DNA of 64,000 bases from Bacteroidota bacterium. GTDB taxonomy: Bacteria > Bacteroidota > Bacteroidia > Bacteroidales > Prolixibacteraceae. Each line of letters starts with the position of its first letter. The stretch's first letter is position 1. Of the stretch, positions 17,853 to 27,213 are shown one piece after another. The notes under the pieces are model-generated. The model was not told where the DNA came from and searched no databases. It saw nothing but the letters and a program-made list of their open reading frames with translations. Where the stretch lies: assembly GCA_030698405.1 (NCBI GenBank), contig JAUYMU010000004.1, positions 1 through 64,000 on the forward strand, in the 5' to 3' direction. The position numbers were made by a program, and so were the translations under genes.

Positions 17853-19202
17853 ATGACTACTTCAAGAAAATTTTTTATTCTGCTTTTAATCTTTTGCATA
17901 GCTGGTTATCTGGTTGCACAGGAGAATTGGACGCCACTTTTCAACGGCAAAAACCTGAAAGGCTGGAAACAGCTCAATGGCACGGCCAAATACGAGGTGA
18001 AGGATGGGACGATTGTTGGTATCAGCAAGTTTGGAACTCCGAACAGTTTTCTGGTTACAGAAAAAAATTACGGCGACTTTATTCTCGAACTTGAATTTAA
18101 AGTAGATGAAACGCTGAATTCCGGCATCCAATTCAGGAGTGAAAGCAAACCTGATTACAAGGAAGGAAAAGTGCATGGCTACCAGTATGAGATAGATCCC
18201 GGCGACCGCGCCTGGACCGGCGGCATATTCGACGAGGGACGACGCGGCTGGCTTTATCCGTTAACGAAAAATCAGGCAGGTCGTCTGGCCTTCAAAAAGA
18301 ACGACTGGAACAAAGCCCGGATTGAGGCGGTTGGAAACTCAATAAAAACTTTCCTGAACGGCGTTCCTTGCTCCGACCTGCTTGACGACATGACGCCTTC
18401 AGGATTTATCGCTCTACAGGTTCACCAGGTAAAAGATCCGGCACGATCTGGCTTGACAGTAGCATGGAGAAACATCCGGATATGCACCCAAAACATTGAA
18501 AAAGAACTGATGACAACGGGAACTCCGATTTATCAGGTGAATTGCATTGACAATACAATTTCAACTCAGGAAGCTGCAGATGGCTGGAAGTTGCTGTTTG
18601 ACGGAAAAACAACAAAGGGCTGGAAAGGTGCAAAATCAGATGATTTCCCGACAAATGCTGTTGCTGTTGAAGAAGGTATGCTGAAAGTACTGAAGTCGGA
18701 AGGAAATTCAGGAGGGATTATTACCGAAAAGAAGTACAGGAATTTTGAACTACTCGTTGACTTCAGAATAACAGATGGTGCCAACAGTGGCATTAAATAT
18801 TTTGTGAACAGGGATGAAAAAACGGGCGAACTTGCCACCATTGGCTGCGAGTATCAGGTACTTGACGACAAACTTCATCCCGATGCGCTGAAAGGGGTAA
18901 AAGGAAACCGGACATTGGGCTCATTGTACGATCTGATCGCAGCACCACAGGACAAACCCTACCGGTCTAGCACATTCAACCATGCCCGGATTGTGGCGAA
19001 TGGCAACAAAGTTGAGCACTGGCTGAACGATGTGAAAATTGTGGATTACGAACGCAATACGCAAATGTGGCAGGCATTGGTCAATTACAGCAAATTTGCT
19101 GACTTGCCCAATTTCGGGAATGCTACAGAAGGAAATATTCTGCTGCAGGATCATTCGGACGAAGTTTGGTTCAAAAACATAAAAATTAAAGAACTGAAAT
19201 AA
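17853..19202 (+). CDS. Exported protein with two DUF1080 (3-keto-disaccharide hydrolase) domains
   Basis: The 449-residue protein has a signal peptide (about 1-22) and two tandem DUF1080 jelly-roll domains, at about 27-210 and 240-449. Each begins with the family signature: [14 protein letters not shown] in the first and [15 protein letters not shown] in the second. Each also carries a NSGI motif inside the fold (NSGIQFR and NSGIKYF). DUF1080 enzymes are known to cleave 3-keto-glycosides. It lies 23 bases before the Gfo/Idh/MocA oxidoreductase that could make the 3-keto substrate. The doubled arrangement suggests either two specificities or one binding and one catalytic domain. Confidence 0.93.
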   Translation: MTTSRKFFILLLIFCIAGYLVAQENWTPLFNGKNLKGWKQLNGTAKYEVKDGTIVGISKFGTPNSFLVTEKNYGDFILELEFKVDETLNSGIQFRSESKPDYKEGKVHGYQYEIDPGDRAWTGGIFDEGRRGWLYPLTKNQAGRLAFKKNDWNKARIEAVGNSIKTFLNGVPCSDLLDDMTPSGFIALQVHQVKDPARSGLTVAWRNIRICTQNIEKELMTTGTPIYQVNCIDNTISTQEAADGWKLLFDGKTTKGWKGAKSDDFPTNAVAVEEGMLKVLKSEGNSGGIITEKKYRNFELLVDFRITDGANSGIKYFVNRDEKTGELATIGCEYQVLDDKLHPDALKGVKGNRTLGSLYDLIAAPQDKPYRSSTFNHARIVANGNKVEHWLNDVKIVDYERNTQMWQALVNYSKFADLPNFGNATEGNILLQDHSDEVWFKNIKIKELK

Positions 19203-19224
19203 TAAACTATAAATAATCGCAACT

Positions 19225-20631
19225 ATGAAACGAAGAGATTTTTTACGAACAGGAAGCACCGCTTTTGCGGCGGTGACCGCATTTTCAATTGTTCCGTCAA
19301 CAGTAATGGGAAAAGCTTTTGGGCACATTGCGCCAAGTGACAAAGTAAATCTCGCCTGCTGCGGAATTGGCAACCGGGGTGGCGGCATTATCAAGTCGTT
19401 GCACCAGACAGGCTTGGCCAATATCGTTGCCTTGTGCGATGTGGATATGGGCGCACCTCACACACTTGAGATTATGGAGATGTTCCCCAATGTACCGCGT
19501 TTTCAGGATTTCAGGGAAATGTTCGACAAAATTGGGAACCAATTTGACGCCATCACGGCAGGAGTGCCTGATTTTTCGCATTTCCCGATTACGATGCTGG
19601 CAATGTCGCAGGGCAAACATGTATATGTTGAAAAACCCATGGCGCATACTTTCCATGAAGTTGAACTGATGATGGCTGGCGAGAAAAAACACAAAGTCGC
19701 CTGCCAGATGGGAAACCAGGGGCATTCTGAAGAAAATTACTTTCAGTTTAAGGCCTGGACCGAAGCCGGAATCATAAAAGATATTACTAAAATCACCGCT
19801 TTCATGAACAATGGCAGGCGCTGGCACGGAATGAGCGTTTCGGATTATCTACCGGCTCAACCCATCCCGGAAACGCTTGATTGGGATAAATGGCTGGCTA
19901 CTGCACAATTCAAAGAATACAACAAAGGTTACATCAACGGCGATTGGCGCTCGTGGTTCGAGTTCGGAAACGGCGCATTGGGCGATTGGGGCGCTCACAT
20001 TATCGACACAGCACACCAATTCTTGAAACTTGGAATGCCCACCGAGGTCGATCCGATATTTATGGATGGACACAGCACCCTGATTTTTCCGCAGGCCTCT
20101 ACCCTACTGTTCAAATTTCCGGAGCGGGAAGGAATGCCGGCACTCGACCTGGAATGGTACGACGGATACAACAACCAGCCAAAGCTTCCCGAATATTTTG
20201 GTTTGCCTGTCAGGGCAATGGATATTCCACCGCCAACAGCTGGGGCTGTCAATACCAAAAGGTATCCTGGAAAAGTTATTTACGGCAAAGACCTGACCTT
20301 CAAAGGTGGATCGCACAGCTCACCGCTGGTAATTATTCCGGAGGAAAAAGGAAAAGACATGGCTTCCATGCTTCCTGAAGTTCCGAAAACTACATCAAAC
20401 CATTTTGCCAATTTCCTGAAAGCCTGCAAAGGCGAAGAAAAATGCCGGTCATCGTTTGATGTCGCAGGACCATTGTGCCAGGTAATGGCGTTGGGTGTTT
20501 TGGCACAGCGACTGAATACCAAACTTGTTTTCGACAGCAGGAAAAAACAAATTACCAACAGCAAAGCCGGAAACGAACTGCTTGTTGGACCACCGCCACG
20601 AAAAGGATGGGAACAATTTTATAAAATGTAA
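19225..20631 (+). CDS. Tat-exported Gfo/Idh/MocA-family oxidoreductase
   Basis: The 468-residue protein has a twin-arginine signal (KRRDFLRTGSTAF). An NAD(P)-binding Rossmann fold follows with GIGNRG at 47-52. The EKP motif is at 136-138 (YVEKPMAHT), and the C-terminal part is the alpha/beta dimerisation domain. Tat export fits a protein that folds with a tightly bound nicotinamide cofactor in the cytoplasm. Periplasmic members of this branch act as glycoside 3-dehydrogenases or as NAD-recycling glycosidases. Its position next to the double DUF1080 protein and upstream of GH105 favours the 3-keto-glycoside role, but this is inference. Confidence 0.93.
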   Translation: MKRRDFLRTGSTAFAAVTAFSIVPSTVMGKAFGHIAPSDKVNLACCGIGNRGGGIIKSLHQTGLANIVALCDVDMGAPHTLEIMEMFPNVPRFQDFREMFDKIGNQFDAITAGVPDFSHFPITMLAMSQGKHVYVEKPMAHTFHEVELMMAGEKKHKVACQMGNQGHSEENYFQFKAWTEAGIIKDITKITAFMNNGRRWHGMSVSDYLPAQPIPETLDWDKWLATAQFKEYNKGYINGDWRSWFEFGNGALGDWGAHIIDTAHQFLKLGMPTEVDPIFMDGHSTLIFPQASTLLFKFPEREGMPALDLEWYDGYNNQPKLPEYFGLPVRAMDIPPPTAGAVNTKRYPGKVIYGKDLTFKGGSHSSPLVIIPEEKGKDMASMLPEVPKTTSNHFANFLKACKGEEKCRSSFDVAGPLCQVMALGVLAQRLNTKLVFDSRKKQITNSKAGNELLVGPPPRKGWEQFYKM

Positions 20632-20778
20632 AACGGATGAAACGAACATGCCGCTGGAAATTATTTCAAAGGTGGCGGCACAAAAGAGAATGAAAATTAA
20701 TGTTCAAAGTGGATGCCTCCGGCGTGTGAGTTCCATGAGAACGCTTAATAATCAATTAATTAATACCGATATTTTCTC

Positions 20779-21942
20779 ATGAAAAAACGAATTATTAACT
20801 CACTTAAAATAAAGGCATTAATACTTAACTGTATCGTCCTATTTTCAACGAACACCTATGCTCAAACCTGGGTTGACTCGCTGGATGTGTATGGCCGTGA
20901 AGTATTTATGCCAGCCGATCAGTACAAATGGGACTGGGGGCAGGCGACCATGCTGAACGCGATAGTTCACCTGTACAACTCGAAACCCGAACCGCAAAAA
21001 CAGGTTTACCTCGATTACGTGAAAACAGCCATGGACAAAACTTACAACGACGCCAACGGTATGCATCCCAACGCGGTTGCGTCGGGGCATGGCATGGCTT
21101 TTCTGGCGAAAGTTACCGGCGACAAAAAATACATCGAAAAAGCGAATCAAATTTATGCTGATTACCTGACCACTCCCCGCACAAAAGCCGGTGGAGTTTC
21201 GCACCGTACCGAAACAATTGAATTGTGGGACGATACGGTTTATATGCTGAGCATGTACCTTTTGGAAATGTACCGATATACAGGTAATGAAAAGTATCTT
21301 AAAGAGTTGCTCGATCAGTTGCTGATTCACAAGGAAAAGCTGGCCGACAAAAAATGGGGATTGTGGGTGCATGGTTACGACGATGACAACGACGATTACA
21401 AAGACCGCTGCTGCCAGTTGAATTGGGCGCAAATGACTCCTCAACGCAAAAGCATCGAATTTTGGGGACGTGGAAACGGCTGGGTGGTGATGGCCATTGC
21501 CGATGCGCTGAAAACAATCCCGGCCAATTCACTATATTTTAAGGCATTCGCAAAAGAGCTGCGCGAAATAACCAAGAAGCTACCCAAACTTCAGGACAAA
21601 GAAACCGGAATGTGGTACCAATTGCCAATTTATCCGGAACACAAAGACAACTATCCGGAAAGCTCCTGCACTGCCATGTTTGCGTATGGCATTGCCATCG
21701 GTGTTGATCTGGACGTCCTCAACCGGAAAACATTTATGCCTGTTGTTGAAAAAGCCTGGTCAGGATTAAAAAAACACGCCAGCAAAACAGATGGCAAATA
21801 TGTGATTCCGACCAAAGTTTGTGAAGGGACCTGCATTGGCGACCGGGCATATTATTTCGGACGAAAAACAAAAGAAGGCGTAAACTATGCCATTGGAGCA
21901 TACATCATGCTCGGTTTGGAATACGGGAAATTGAAAAAATAA
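20779..21942 (+). CDS. GH105 unsaturated rhamnogalacturonyl/glucuronyl hydrolase
   Basis: The 387-residue protein has a signal peptide (about 1-29, ending TYAQ) and an (alpha/alpha)6 barrel. GH105 features include DWGQATMLNAI, HPNAVASGHGMAFL, HRTETIELWDDTVYML (with the catalytic-region aspartates) and FWGRGNGWVVMAIADAL. The family removes 4,5-unsaturated uronic acids left at the non-reducing end by polysaccharide lyases. No classical pectin lyase is recognised in the window, so the unsaturated ends must come from a lyase elsewhere or from one of the two unrecognised proteins that follow. A 147-bp gap separates it from the oxidoreductase; I see no clear promoter there. Confidence 0.93.
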   Translation: MKKRIINSLKIKALILNCIVLFSTNTYAQTWVDSLDVYGREVFMPADQYKWDWGQATMLNAIVHLYNSKPEPQKQVYLDYVKTAMDKTYNDANGMHPNAVASGHGMAFLAKVTGDKKYIEKANQIYADYLTTPRTKAGGVSHRTETIELWDDTVYMLSMYLLEMYRYTGNEKYLKELLDQLLIHKEKLADKKWGLWVHGYDDDNDDYKDRCCQLNWAQMTPQRKSIEFWGRGNGWVVMAIADALKTIPANSLYFKAFAKELREITKKLPKLQDKETGMWYQLPIYPEHKDNYPESSCTAMFAYGIAIGVDLDVLNRKTFMPVVEKAWSGLKKHASKTDGKYVIPTKVCEGTCIGDRAYYFGRKTKEGVNYAIGAYIMLGLEYGKLKK

Positions 21943-21975
21943 GATTATCCGGTAAAAATAACTTAGCGATAAAGC

Positions 21976-22100
21976 TTACCCTGAAAGGGTAAAATATGAA
22001 TAACCGCGGGTGAAGTGAAACGAAACCCGTGGATAATGAACTGAACAAAAACAAGGCGCATCTAACGATCTTATTTGAAACATCCATTTTGTATGCGCCT
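21976..22100 (+). repeat. Three-hairpin dispersed element, copy 1
   Basis: This intergenic element has three stems in order. Stem 1 is TTACCCT-GAA-AGGGTAA (21976-21992). Stem 2 is built on CCGCGGGT ... ACCCGTGG. Stem 3 is GGCGCAT ... ATGCGCC around an A/T-rich loop, ending near 22099. The second copy is at 53831-53942 on the same strand. It ends 44 bases before the next gene. Confidence 0.75.
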
Positions 22101-22143
22101 CATGTAAAAGTCAAGTAATGAATAATACCAATTATAACCCAAT

Positions 22144-24078
22144 ATGAAAACCATTTTGATCCTATTTTGCCTTCTCTGTGCTTTTCATCTGCAGCTGATT
22201 GCGCAAAATACAACTACTGAAATACCCCGGATGCCCGATCCCGAAGCACGCAAGGCAAGCATGGAAGCTGAATGGGCCGCTTTGCAGCAATCGCCACCCC
22301 GATTGGGCGTACGCGATTGTTTTATGTTTCTGCTTGATGCACTTGACACCCGGTTCCTGGCCGACCAACAAACAGAATGGGTGCTGAAACTGTTGCAAAC
22401 AAGAGTGATTACCGATAAAATTGCACCGAGTTACGGCAATATGTATTGGGGATGGAATGAAACAGGAGGAAACGTGGGCGATGGCAACAATGTCCAGTTT
22501 TGCGTTCAATACGGTGTTCTTATAAAAATGCTGTTTGACGACCGGCTTTCTGCGGAAGCACGTAAAACGCTGGACGAGATATTCGAATATGCCATCAATG
22601 GGGTTCGAGATCAACCTGTTCGCATCTCGTACACCAACATTTACCTGATGAAAATATGGAATTTGGTGGCACTCGGGCAAGTTTACAAGCAGCCATCGGT
22701 GGTCGAAGAAGGTCGCAAATTGTTTAACATCTGGCTCAATCATTTGGCCCGATTTGGTAACCGCGAGTACGACAGCCCTACTTATTGCGGTGTCGATCTC
22801 GAATCGCTGGCATTGATCAAAAAATATTCGACCGATGAAGATATCCGAACCAAAGCAACCGATGCAATAAATTTTTTCATGATTGATTTAAGTTCGCACT
22901 ACAACCAACGCGGAGGATTTTTGGGTGGAGCCCACAGCCGCGACTACAACCGCATTTTTGGCCGCGATCTGTTGGAGGAAAAATACATGAATCCTTTGCT
23001 TGGCGGGGAAAACACGAACAACCATTTGTTTCATCAGATGTGTTTCTCCATTTTGAACGAAACGGGATTGAGCGCACAGCAAAAAGAACTGATGAACCGC
23101 CCAAACAGGTTTATCGTTCAGCGCTGGGACAGTATTGTAAATTCATACAGTTGCGATTATGTGGGCAAAAAAGTTTCAATAGCCTCGTCAAACCAATCGT
23201 ACAGCCCTGATGACAAATCGTTTGTGGCTTACCTGAGTAGTGAGCGGGTTCCTCAAATGCTAAACATTGCCTACAACATGGAGGGCCGAAACGATCACTA
23301 CGGAACCTGGTCGGCCGAAGGAATGGGCGAAAAGATGAAACACCTGATGCCTGCCAATTACCCACCGAATGGTGGCTGGGGGAAAGCGCGCCACCTGATG
23401 TATTTTATGCAGGCGGCACAAAACAAAGGCGAATTTGTGATGCTGGCGGCAGGAGCAAAAGACCATAACTGCATTTACGATTATTTGAATTCAACCATCA
23501 TTTTGCCCAATGCATTTGATGAAATATGGATCGGAAATAGAAAAACAGCTGTTCCTGAAGCAGGCGGCAAAGTGGCATTTGACGAAACAAATACGTTTTT
23601 TGCCCGATTCGAAGACGTAGTAATTGCCATCCGTATTTTGTGGGACGATGCCGGTAAGAATGCAAAAATGACACTTCACAACGACGGATTCAGCTATCAA
23701 CCCAACCGCGAAAATTTTAAAATGGCCAACAACAAGGGACTGCGGTTAACGCTGCAACATGCTGACAACGGGAAAGGCGCCATTGCCATGTGGTGGAAGG
23801 TTGAAGAAGGAGTAACCAGCGATGCTGACTTTTCAGAGTTCAGGCAGAAAGTATTGAAAACTCCGGTTTTGATCAATGAAAAAGACGGAATTGTGGATGT
23901 CTCGGTATCAACACCTTCAGGAAAACTGGGCGTAAAGGCCGATATTGTCAGAAAAAAAAGACTCGCTTACTACAATCCCAAGCCACTGCCCAAAGATTTT
24001 CTTTTCCATGTTGATGACATTGAAATCGGGAAGCCAATCATGGAAAAATACATTACCGGAAGTTTTATAACCAAATAA
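22144..24078 (+). CDS. Secreted 644-residue protein of unknown function, polysaccharide-enzyme-like
   Basis: The protein has a signal peptide (about 1-20, LQLIAQ cleavage region). An alpha-helical body follows (about 55-330) rich in paired aromatic and acidic residues, with GNMYWGWNETGG, NTNNHLFHQM and HYNQRGGFLGGAHSRDYNR. From about 430 to the end the pattern is beta-rich. This helical-toroid-then-beta-sheet layout is the one seen in several polysaccharide lyase and glycosidase families (heparinase/alginate-lyase-like folds). I cannot place the sequence in a family. Its position after GH105, and 14 bases before another protein of similar layout, suggests a role in the same glycan pathway. 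Confidence 0.85.
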   Translation: MKTILILFCLLCAFHLQLIAQNTTTEIPRMPDPEARKASMEAEWAALQQSPPRLGVRDCFMFLLDALDTRFLADQQTEWVLKLLQTRVITDKIAPSYGNMYWGWNETGGNVGDGNNVQFCVQYGVLIKMLFDDRLSAEARKTLDEIFEYAINGVRDQPVRISYTNIYLMKIWNLVALGQVYKQPSVVEEGRKLFNIWLNHLARFGNREYDSPTYCGVDLESLALIKKYSTDEDIRTKATDAINFFMIDLSSHYNQRGGFLGGAHSRDYNRIFGRDLLEEKYMNPLLGGENTNNHLFHQMCFSILNETGLSAQQKELMNRPNRFIVQRWDSIVNSYSCDYVGKKVSIASSNQSYSPDDKSFVAYLSSERVPQMLNIAYNMEGRNDHYGTWSAEGMGEKMKHLMPANYPPNGGWGKARHLMYFMQAAQNKGEFVMLAAGAKDHNCIYDYLNSTIILPNAFDEIWIGNRKTAVPEAGGKVAFDETNTFFARFEDVVIAIRILWDDAGKNAKMTLHNDGFSYQPNRENFKMANNKGLRLTLQHADNGKGAIAMWWKVEEGVTSDADFSEFRQKVLKTPVLINEKDGIVDVSVSTPSGKLGVKADIVRKKRLAYYNPKPLPKDFLFHVDDIEIGKPIMEKYITGSFITK

Positions 24079-24092
24079 TAAAACCATACACG

Positions 24093-25808
24093 ATGATCAA
24101 CATCAGAAATAAAACCAGTCAGAAAATATTCTCTGTTTTACTAATATTCTTATTTACAAATGCAAGTGCGATCGTTCCTCCGTATAACAAAAAAGAATTG
24201 CTTTCGGAGCTTATAAAACTAAATGACAACAACATAACCAATGCCTTAAACAGTCAATGGACAGACAAAAATTCAGTTTATTACGGAGCCTTATTCAATG
24301 GCGATAGCGTGGTGTCGCCCATTCAGACTTCAGACCTGATACAAAAACTGATGTGCAGCTATATTTCACCTGAATCAAAATATTACCGGTCGAAAGAGCT
24401 GCTCGATCGAATGACAATTGCGGCCAGCGGACTCTTGAACCTGCAACATGACGATGGCACGATCGACCTGATATCGACCAACTTCCATTCAACTCCCGAT
24501 CTGGGATTTACAATCTATCCGCTGGCTTTGGCTTATTCAATGATGCTGAGAAACAAGCAACTTAACTATGGTGAATTTCCTGATTTAATGAAAAAATACC
24601 TACTTAATGCAGGAAAAGCGCTTTCGGTCGGTGGAGTTCATACGCCCAATCACCGCTGGGTTATTTCAGGAGCATTGGCCTGGATCGACTCGTTTTTTCC
24701 TGATCCAAAATATAAAGCAAGGGTTGACCAATGGCTGGCCGAGAAAATCGACATTGATCCGGATGGACAATACCACGAACGAAGTACAGCGGTTTATACA
24801 CCGGTTACCAACAGAAGCCTGATTGAAATGGCAAAGAAAATGGGCTACGAAAATCTTTACGATGATATTCGCAAAAACCTTGACATGACCTTTTATTATG
24901 TCCACGCAAACGGCGAAATTGTAACAGAATCGTCACACAGGCAGGACAAATACCGCATCAGCAATATGTCGGGCTACTACCTTGCTTATAATTACATGGC
25001 GCTTCACGACAAGGATAGCCGGTATTCAGGAATGGTAAACTATATTAAAAACAATGTTCCGATTCAGGATTTAAGTTATATGCTGCCCTATTTCCTTTCA
25101 GATTCATCATTGTTCAATAGTCTGCCCGAACCAACTCCCCTGCCGACCAGCTATCACAAATATTTCAAATACTCCGATATAGCGCGCATCAGGGAAGGAA
25201 ATGTTGACATGTCGGTACTGACCAACAACAGCACTTTCTTCACCTACTTTAAAGGTCAGGCGGCACTTGAAGCGGTTCGGCTTTCAGCTTCCTTTTTTGG
25301 AAAGGGACAGTTTCAAAGTCAGAAAATGGAAAATGAGGGCGATACCTATGGTTTGTCATCGGCGATTTACGGGCCCTATTATCAGCCACTTCCCAAAGAG
25401 AAAATTCCTGCTGAAGGAGAGGCCTGGGGACAGGTTCCGCGAACTGAAAGGGCACAGTCGGAAGTTCAAACCCTCAGTACAAAAATTTATATTACCGAAA
25501 GAGAAGGAAAAGCAACTGTAAAAGTAGTTGTTGATGGTCCGAAGAATTTGCCGGTGACTTTGGAACTGGGTTTTCGCATGGGCGGTACACTGAGCAATGT
25601 GAATAAAAAACAGGGGATCGACAATGCCTGGCTGATGAAAAACGGAGAATTTGCGACCTATATATTTGGCAGCGACACAATCAAAATTGGATCGGGTATT
25701 TCCACCCATAAATGGACACAGTTGAGAGGCGCGCTTCAAAAACTGCCTACCGAAAGTTTATACATGACCAATTATGCGCCTTGCGAATTTGAATTTATGA
25801 TAGAGTAA
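24093..25808 (+). CDS. Secreted 571-residue protein of unknown function, GH154-like in appearance
   Basis: The protein has a signal peptide (about 1-26). A helical region (about 55-310) contains HTPNHRWVISGALAWID, DGQYHERSTAVYTPVTNRS and TESSHRQDKY. A beta-rich C-terminal part (about 355-571) follows. The NHRWV and YHERSTAVY segments, with clustered His, Glu and Arg, look like active-site loops of an (alpha/alpha)6 enzyme. They remind me of glucuronidase-type family GH154, but I cannot verify that. It is co-transcribed with the 644-residue protein and ends the carbohydrate locus, being followed by a terminator. A uronic-acid-directed hydrolase or lyase is the most reasonable guess. Confidence 0.82.
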   Translation: MINIRNKTSQKIFSVLLIFLFTNASAIVPPYNKKELLSELIKLNDNNITNALNSQWTDKNSVYYGALFNGDSVVSPIQTSDLIQKLMCSYISPESKYYRSKELLDRMTIAASGLLNLQHDDGTIDLISTNFHSTPDLGFTIYPLALAYSMMLRNKQLNYGEFPDLMKKYLLNAGKALSVGGVHTPNHRWVISGALAWIDSFFPDPKYKARVDQWLAEKIDIDPDGQYHERSTAVYTPVTNRSLIEMAKKMGYENLYDDIRKNLDMTFYYVHANGEIVTESSHRQDKYRISNMSGYYLAYNYMALHDKDSRYSGMVNYIKNNVPIQDLSYMLPYFLSDSSLFNSLPEPTPLPTSYHKYFKYSDIARIREGNVDMSVLTNNSTFFTYFKGQAALEAVRLSASFFGKGQFQSQKMENEGDTYGLSSAIYGPYYQPLPKEKIPAEGEAWGQVPRTERAQSEVQTLSTKIYITEREGKATVKVVVDGPKNLPVTLELGFRMGGTLSNVNKKQGIDNAWLMKNGEFATYIFGSDTIKIGSGISTHKWTQLRGALQKLPTESLYMTNYAPCEFEFMIE

Positions 25809-25845
25809 AACCATTCGGATAAGTCAAATAGCGGGAATTGGGTGC

Positions 25846-25870
25846 GGAGGTTTCTAACCTCCTTTTTTTT
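25846..25870 (+). terminator. Intrinsic terminator at the end of the carbohydrate locus
   Basis: GGAGGTT (25846-25852) pairs with AACCTCC (25856-25862) around a TCT loop, followed by eight T residues. It lies 38 bases after the stop of the 571-residue protein. A second GGAGGTTTCT half-repeat occurs at 25881. Confidence 0.85.
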
Positions 25871-26319
25871 GGGGGAGTGTGGAGGTTTCTGACCTTGATT
25901 TTCATTTCAGCGCCATTTCAAATCATCAGGAAATATCTCTTTTCAACAACTTCGAAAAATCAGAATAGATCCTGCCTTTTCGTTCTATTCCAATTTAAAA
26001 CGCCAAAAAATTAGAATCAATCAATTATCATACTGCCTTTTACGGATAAAATATTAAAAATCAAACAATAAAAGATAATATCATCTTAATATGCGAACAT
26101 TTCAATTAAATCTCCGTAAGTTTGCCTTATTAGCATTTTAACAAGAAATAAATTCCGCAAATTTCAATGCCTATGCCACCAAAATTCAAACCATCCTCAT
26201 AATAATTCAATCTGTTTTCACATCGTATTCTCATTGGCAAAATATGTCTTTGCGGACATTATATAATTCAATTCAGAACTTTTCTCTCAAAATTTTTATA
26301 AACTCTAAAAACATCAATT
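25871..26319. other. A/T-rich intergenic region with no gene
   Basis: About 450 bases without a supported gene separate the carbohydrate locus from the giant surface-protein cluster. The stretch is strongly A/T-rich. It contains a single TAnnTTTG promoter candidate near 26117, which would leave an unusually long leader of about 190 bases before the ATG at 26320. I see no strong hairpin or RNA family in that leader. Confidence 0.6.
26117..26124 (+). promoter_or_regulatory. Candidate -7 promoter box for the surface-protein cluster
   Basis: TAAGTTTG matches TAnnTTTG. It is the best match in the gap, but it lies about 195 bases before the first start codon and no good -33 element is evident. Confidence 0.35.
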
Positions 26320-27192
26320 ATGAAATCCACAATTTTACTTTTCCTTTTGGTTTTTACAAGTGTTGCATTATTTGCACAAAATGGTATAGGCTTCCAGGGC
26401 ATTGCCCGCGATCCTCAAGGTAACGCAATTGCAAATCAAACTATTTCAGTAAAGTTTTCCATTGGTACCTTTAATGAGACTCAAAACATTGCAACTGATA
26501 ATTTTGGTGTTTTCAGTGCAACCATTGGGTCGGTAAATACTACAGCTTTTGGCAATCTGGTTTTTGCAAATATTACTGACAACCTTAAAGTTGAGGTTGA
26601 CGGTACTACGATTTACGATGATAAATTTAACACCGTTCCTTATGCAAAGGCATCAGAAAATGGAGTTCCATCCGGAACAATTGTACCATTTGCCGGACCC
26701 AAGAGTAATATTCCGGTAGGTTGGGTATATTGTGACGGAACTTCTTATGCAACCACCGGAATGTATGGGAAACTCTATAATTCAATCGGTTTTTCATGGG
26801 GAAATGATGGAGGGAAATTTCGTGTTCCCGATTTGCGAGGATATTTTTTAAGGGGTATTGCTGACGGAACTACAGTTGATCCTGACAGAGCTGCGCGTAC
26901 AGCAAAATACGCCGGTGGAAATACCGCCGACAATGTAGGCTCCTATCAGGCAGATAATTTTGCAAGCCATAATCATACAGGGAATACAAGTACTGATGGG
27001 GCTCATATACATCCAATTGGTGTTCGTGGATTTGCAACCAATGGTGCACAAGGTGCAGATGGTTCTGGTGATGATCCTAACATTTATACAAAGTCTGCAG
27101 GTAACCATTCACATACGCTGAATATCAACAACAACGGAGGTTCTGAGACTCGTCCTGAGAATGCAGGTGTCATTTTCATCATCAAAATATAA
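26320..27192 (+). CDS. Secreted protein with phage tail-collar-like domain
   Basis: The 290-residue protein has a signal peptide (about 1-19, ALFAQ). A beta-rich N-terminal domain (about 20-110, GIGFQGIARDPQGNAIANQTISVKF) is common in secreted Bacteroidota proteins. The C-terminal half resembles the phage tail-collar domain: GTIVPFAGPKSNIPVGWVYCDG and FRVPDLRGYFLRG. Three HxH motifs follow at about 217-219, 229-231 and 263-265. In phage tail-fibre tips such HxH motifs bind iron. It lies 21 bases before the giant LamG protein and starts this three-gene cluster. There are no other phage genes nearby, so this is a cellular use of the domain. Confidence 0.9.
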   Translation: MKSTILLFLLVFTSVALFAQNGIGFQGIARDPQGNAIANQTISVKFSIGTFNETQNIATDNFGVFSATIGSVNTTAFGNLVFANITDNLKVEVDGTTIYDDKFNTVPYAKASENGVPSGTIVPFAGPKSNIPVGWVYCDGTSYATTGMYGKLYNSIGFSWGNDGGKFRVPDLRGYFLRGIADGTTVDPDRAARTAKYAGGNTADNVGSYQADNFASHNHTGNTSTDGAHIHPIGVRGFATNGAQGADGSGDDPNIYTKSAGNHSHTLNINNNGGSETRPENAGVIFIIKI

Positions 27193-27213
27193 ACGTAACC
27201 TTAACGCTTCACC

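Noticed and set aside
20845-21444. Minus-strand open frame opposite GH105 (199 codons)
   Set aside because: GH105 motifs lie on the plus strand; the antisense product is rich in Val/Phe/His without a family signature.
26650-27192. Prophage remnant suggested by the collar domain
   Set aside because: There are no capsid, portal, terminase, integrase or lysis genes nearby, and the protein has a Sec signal peptide and sits in a T9SS protein cluster.
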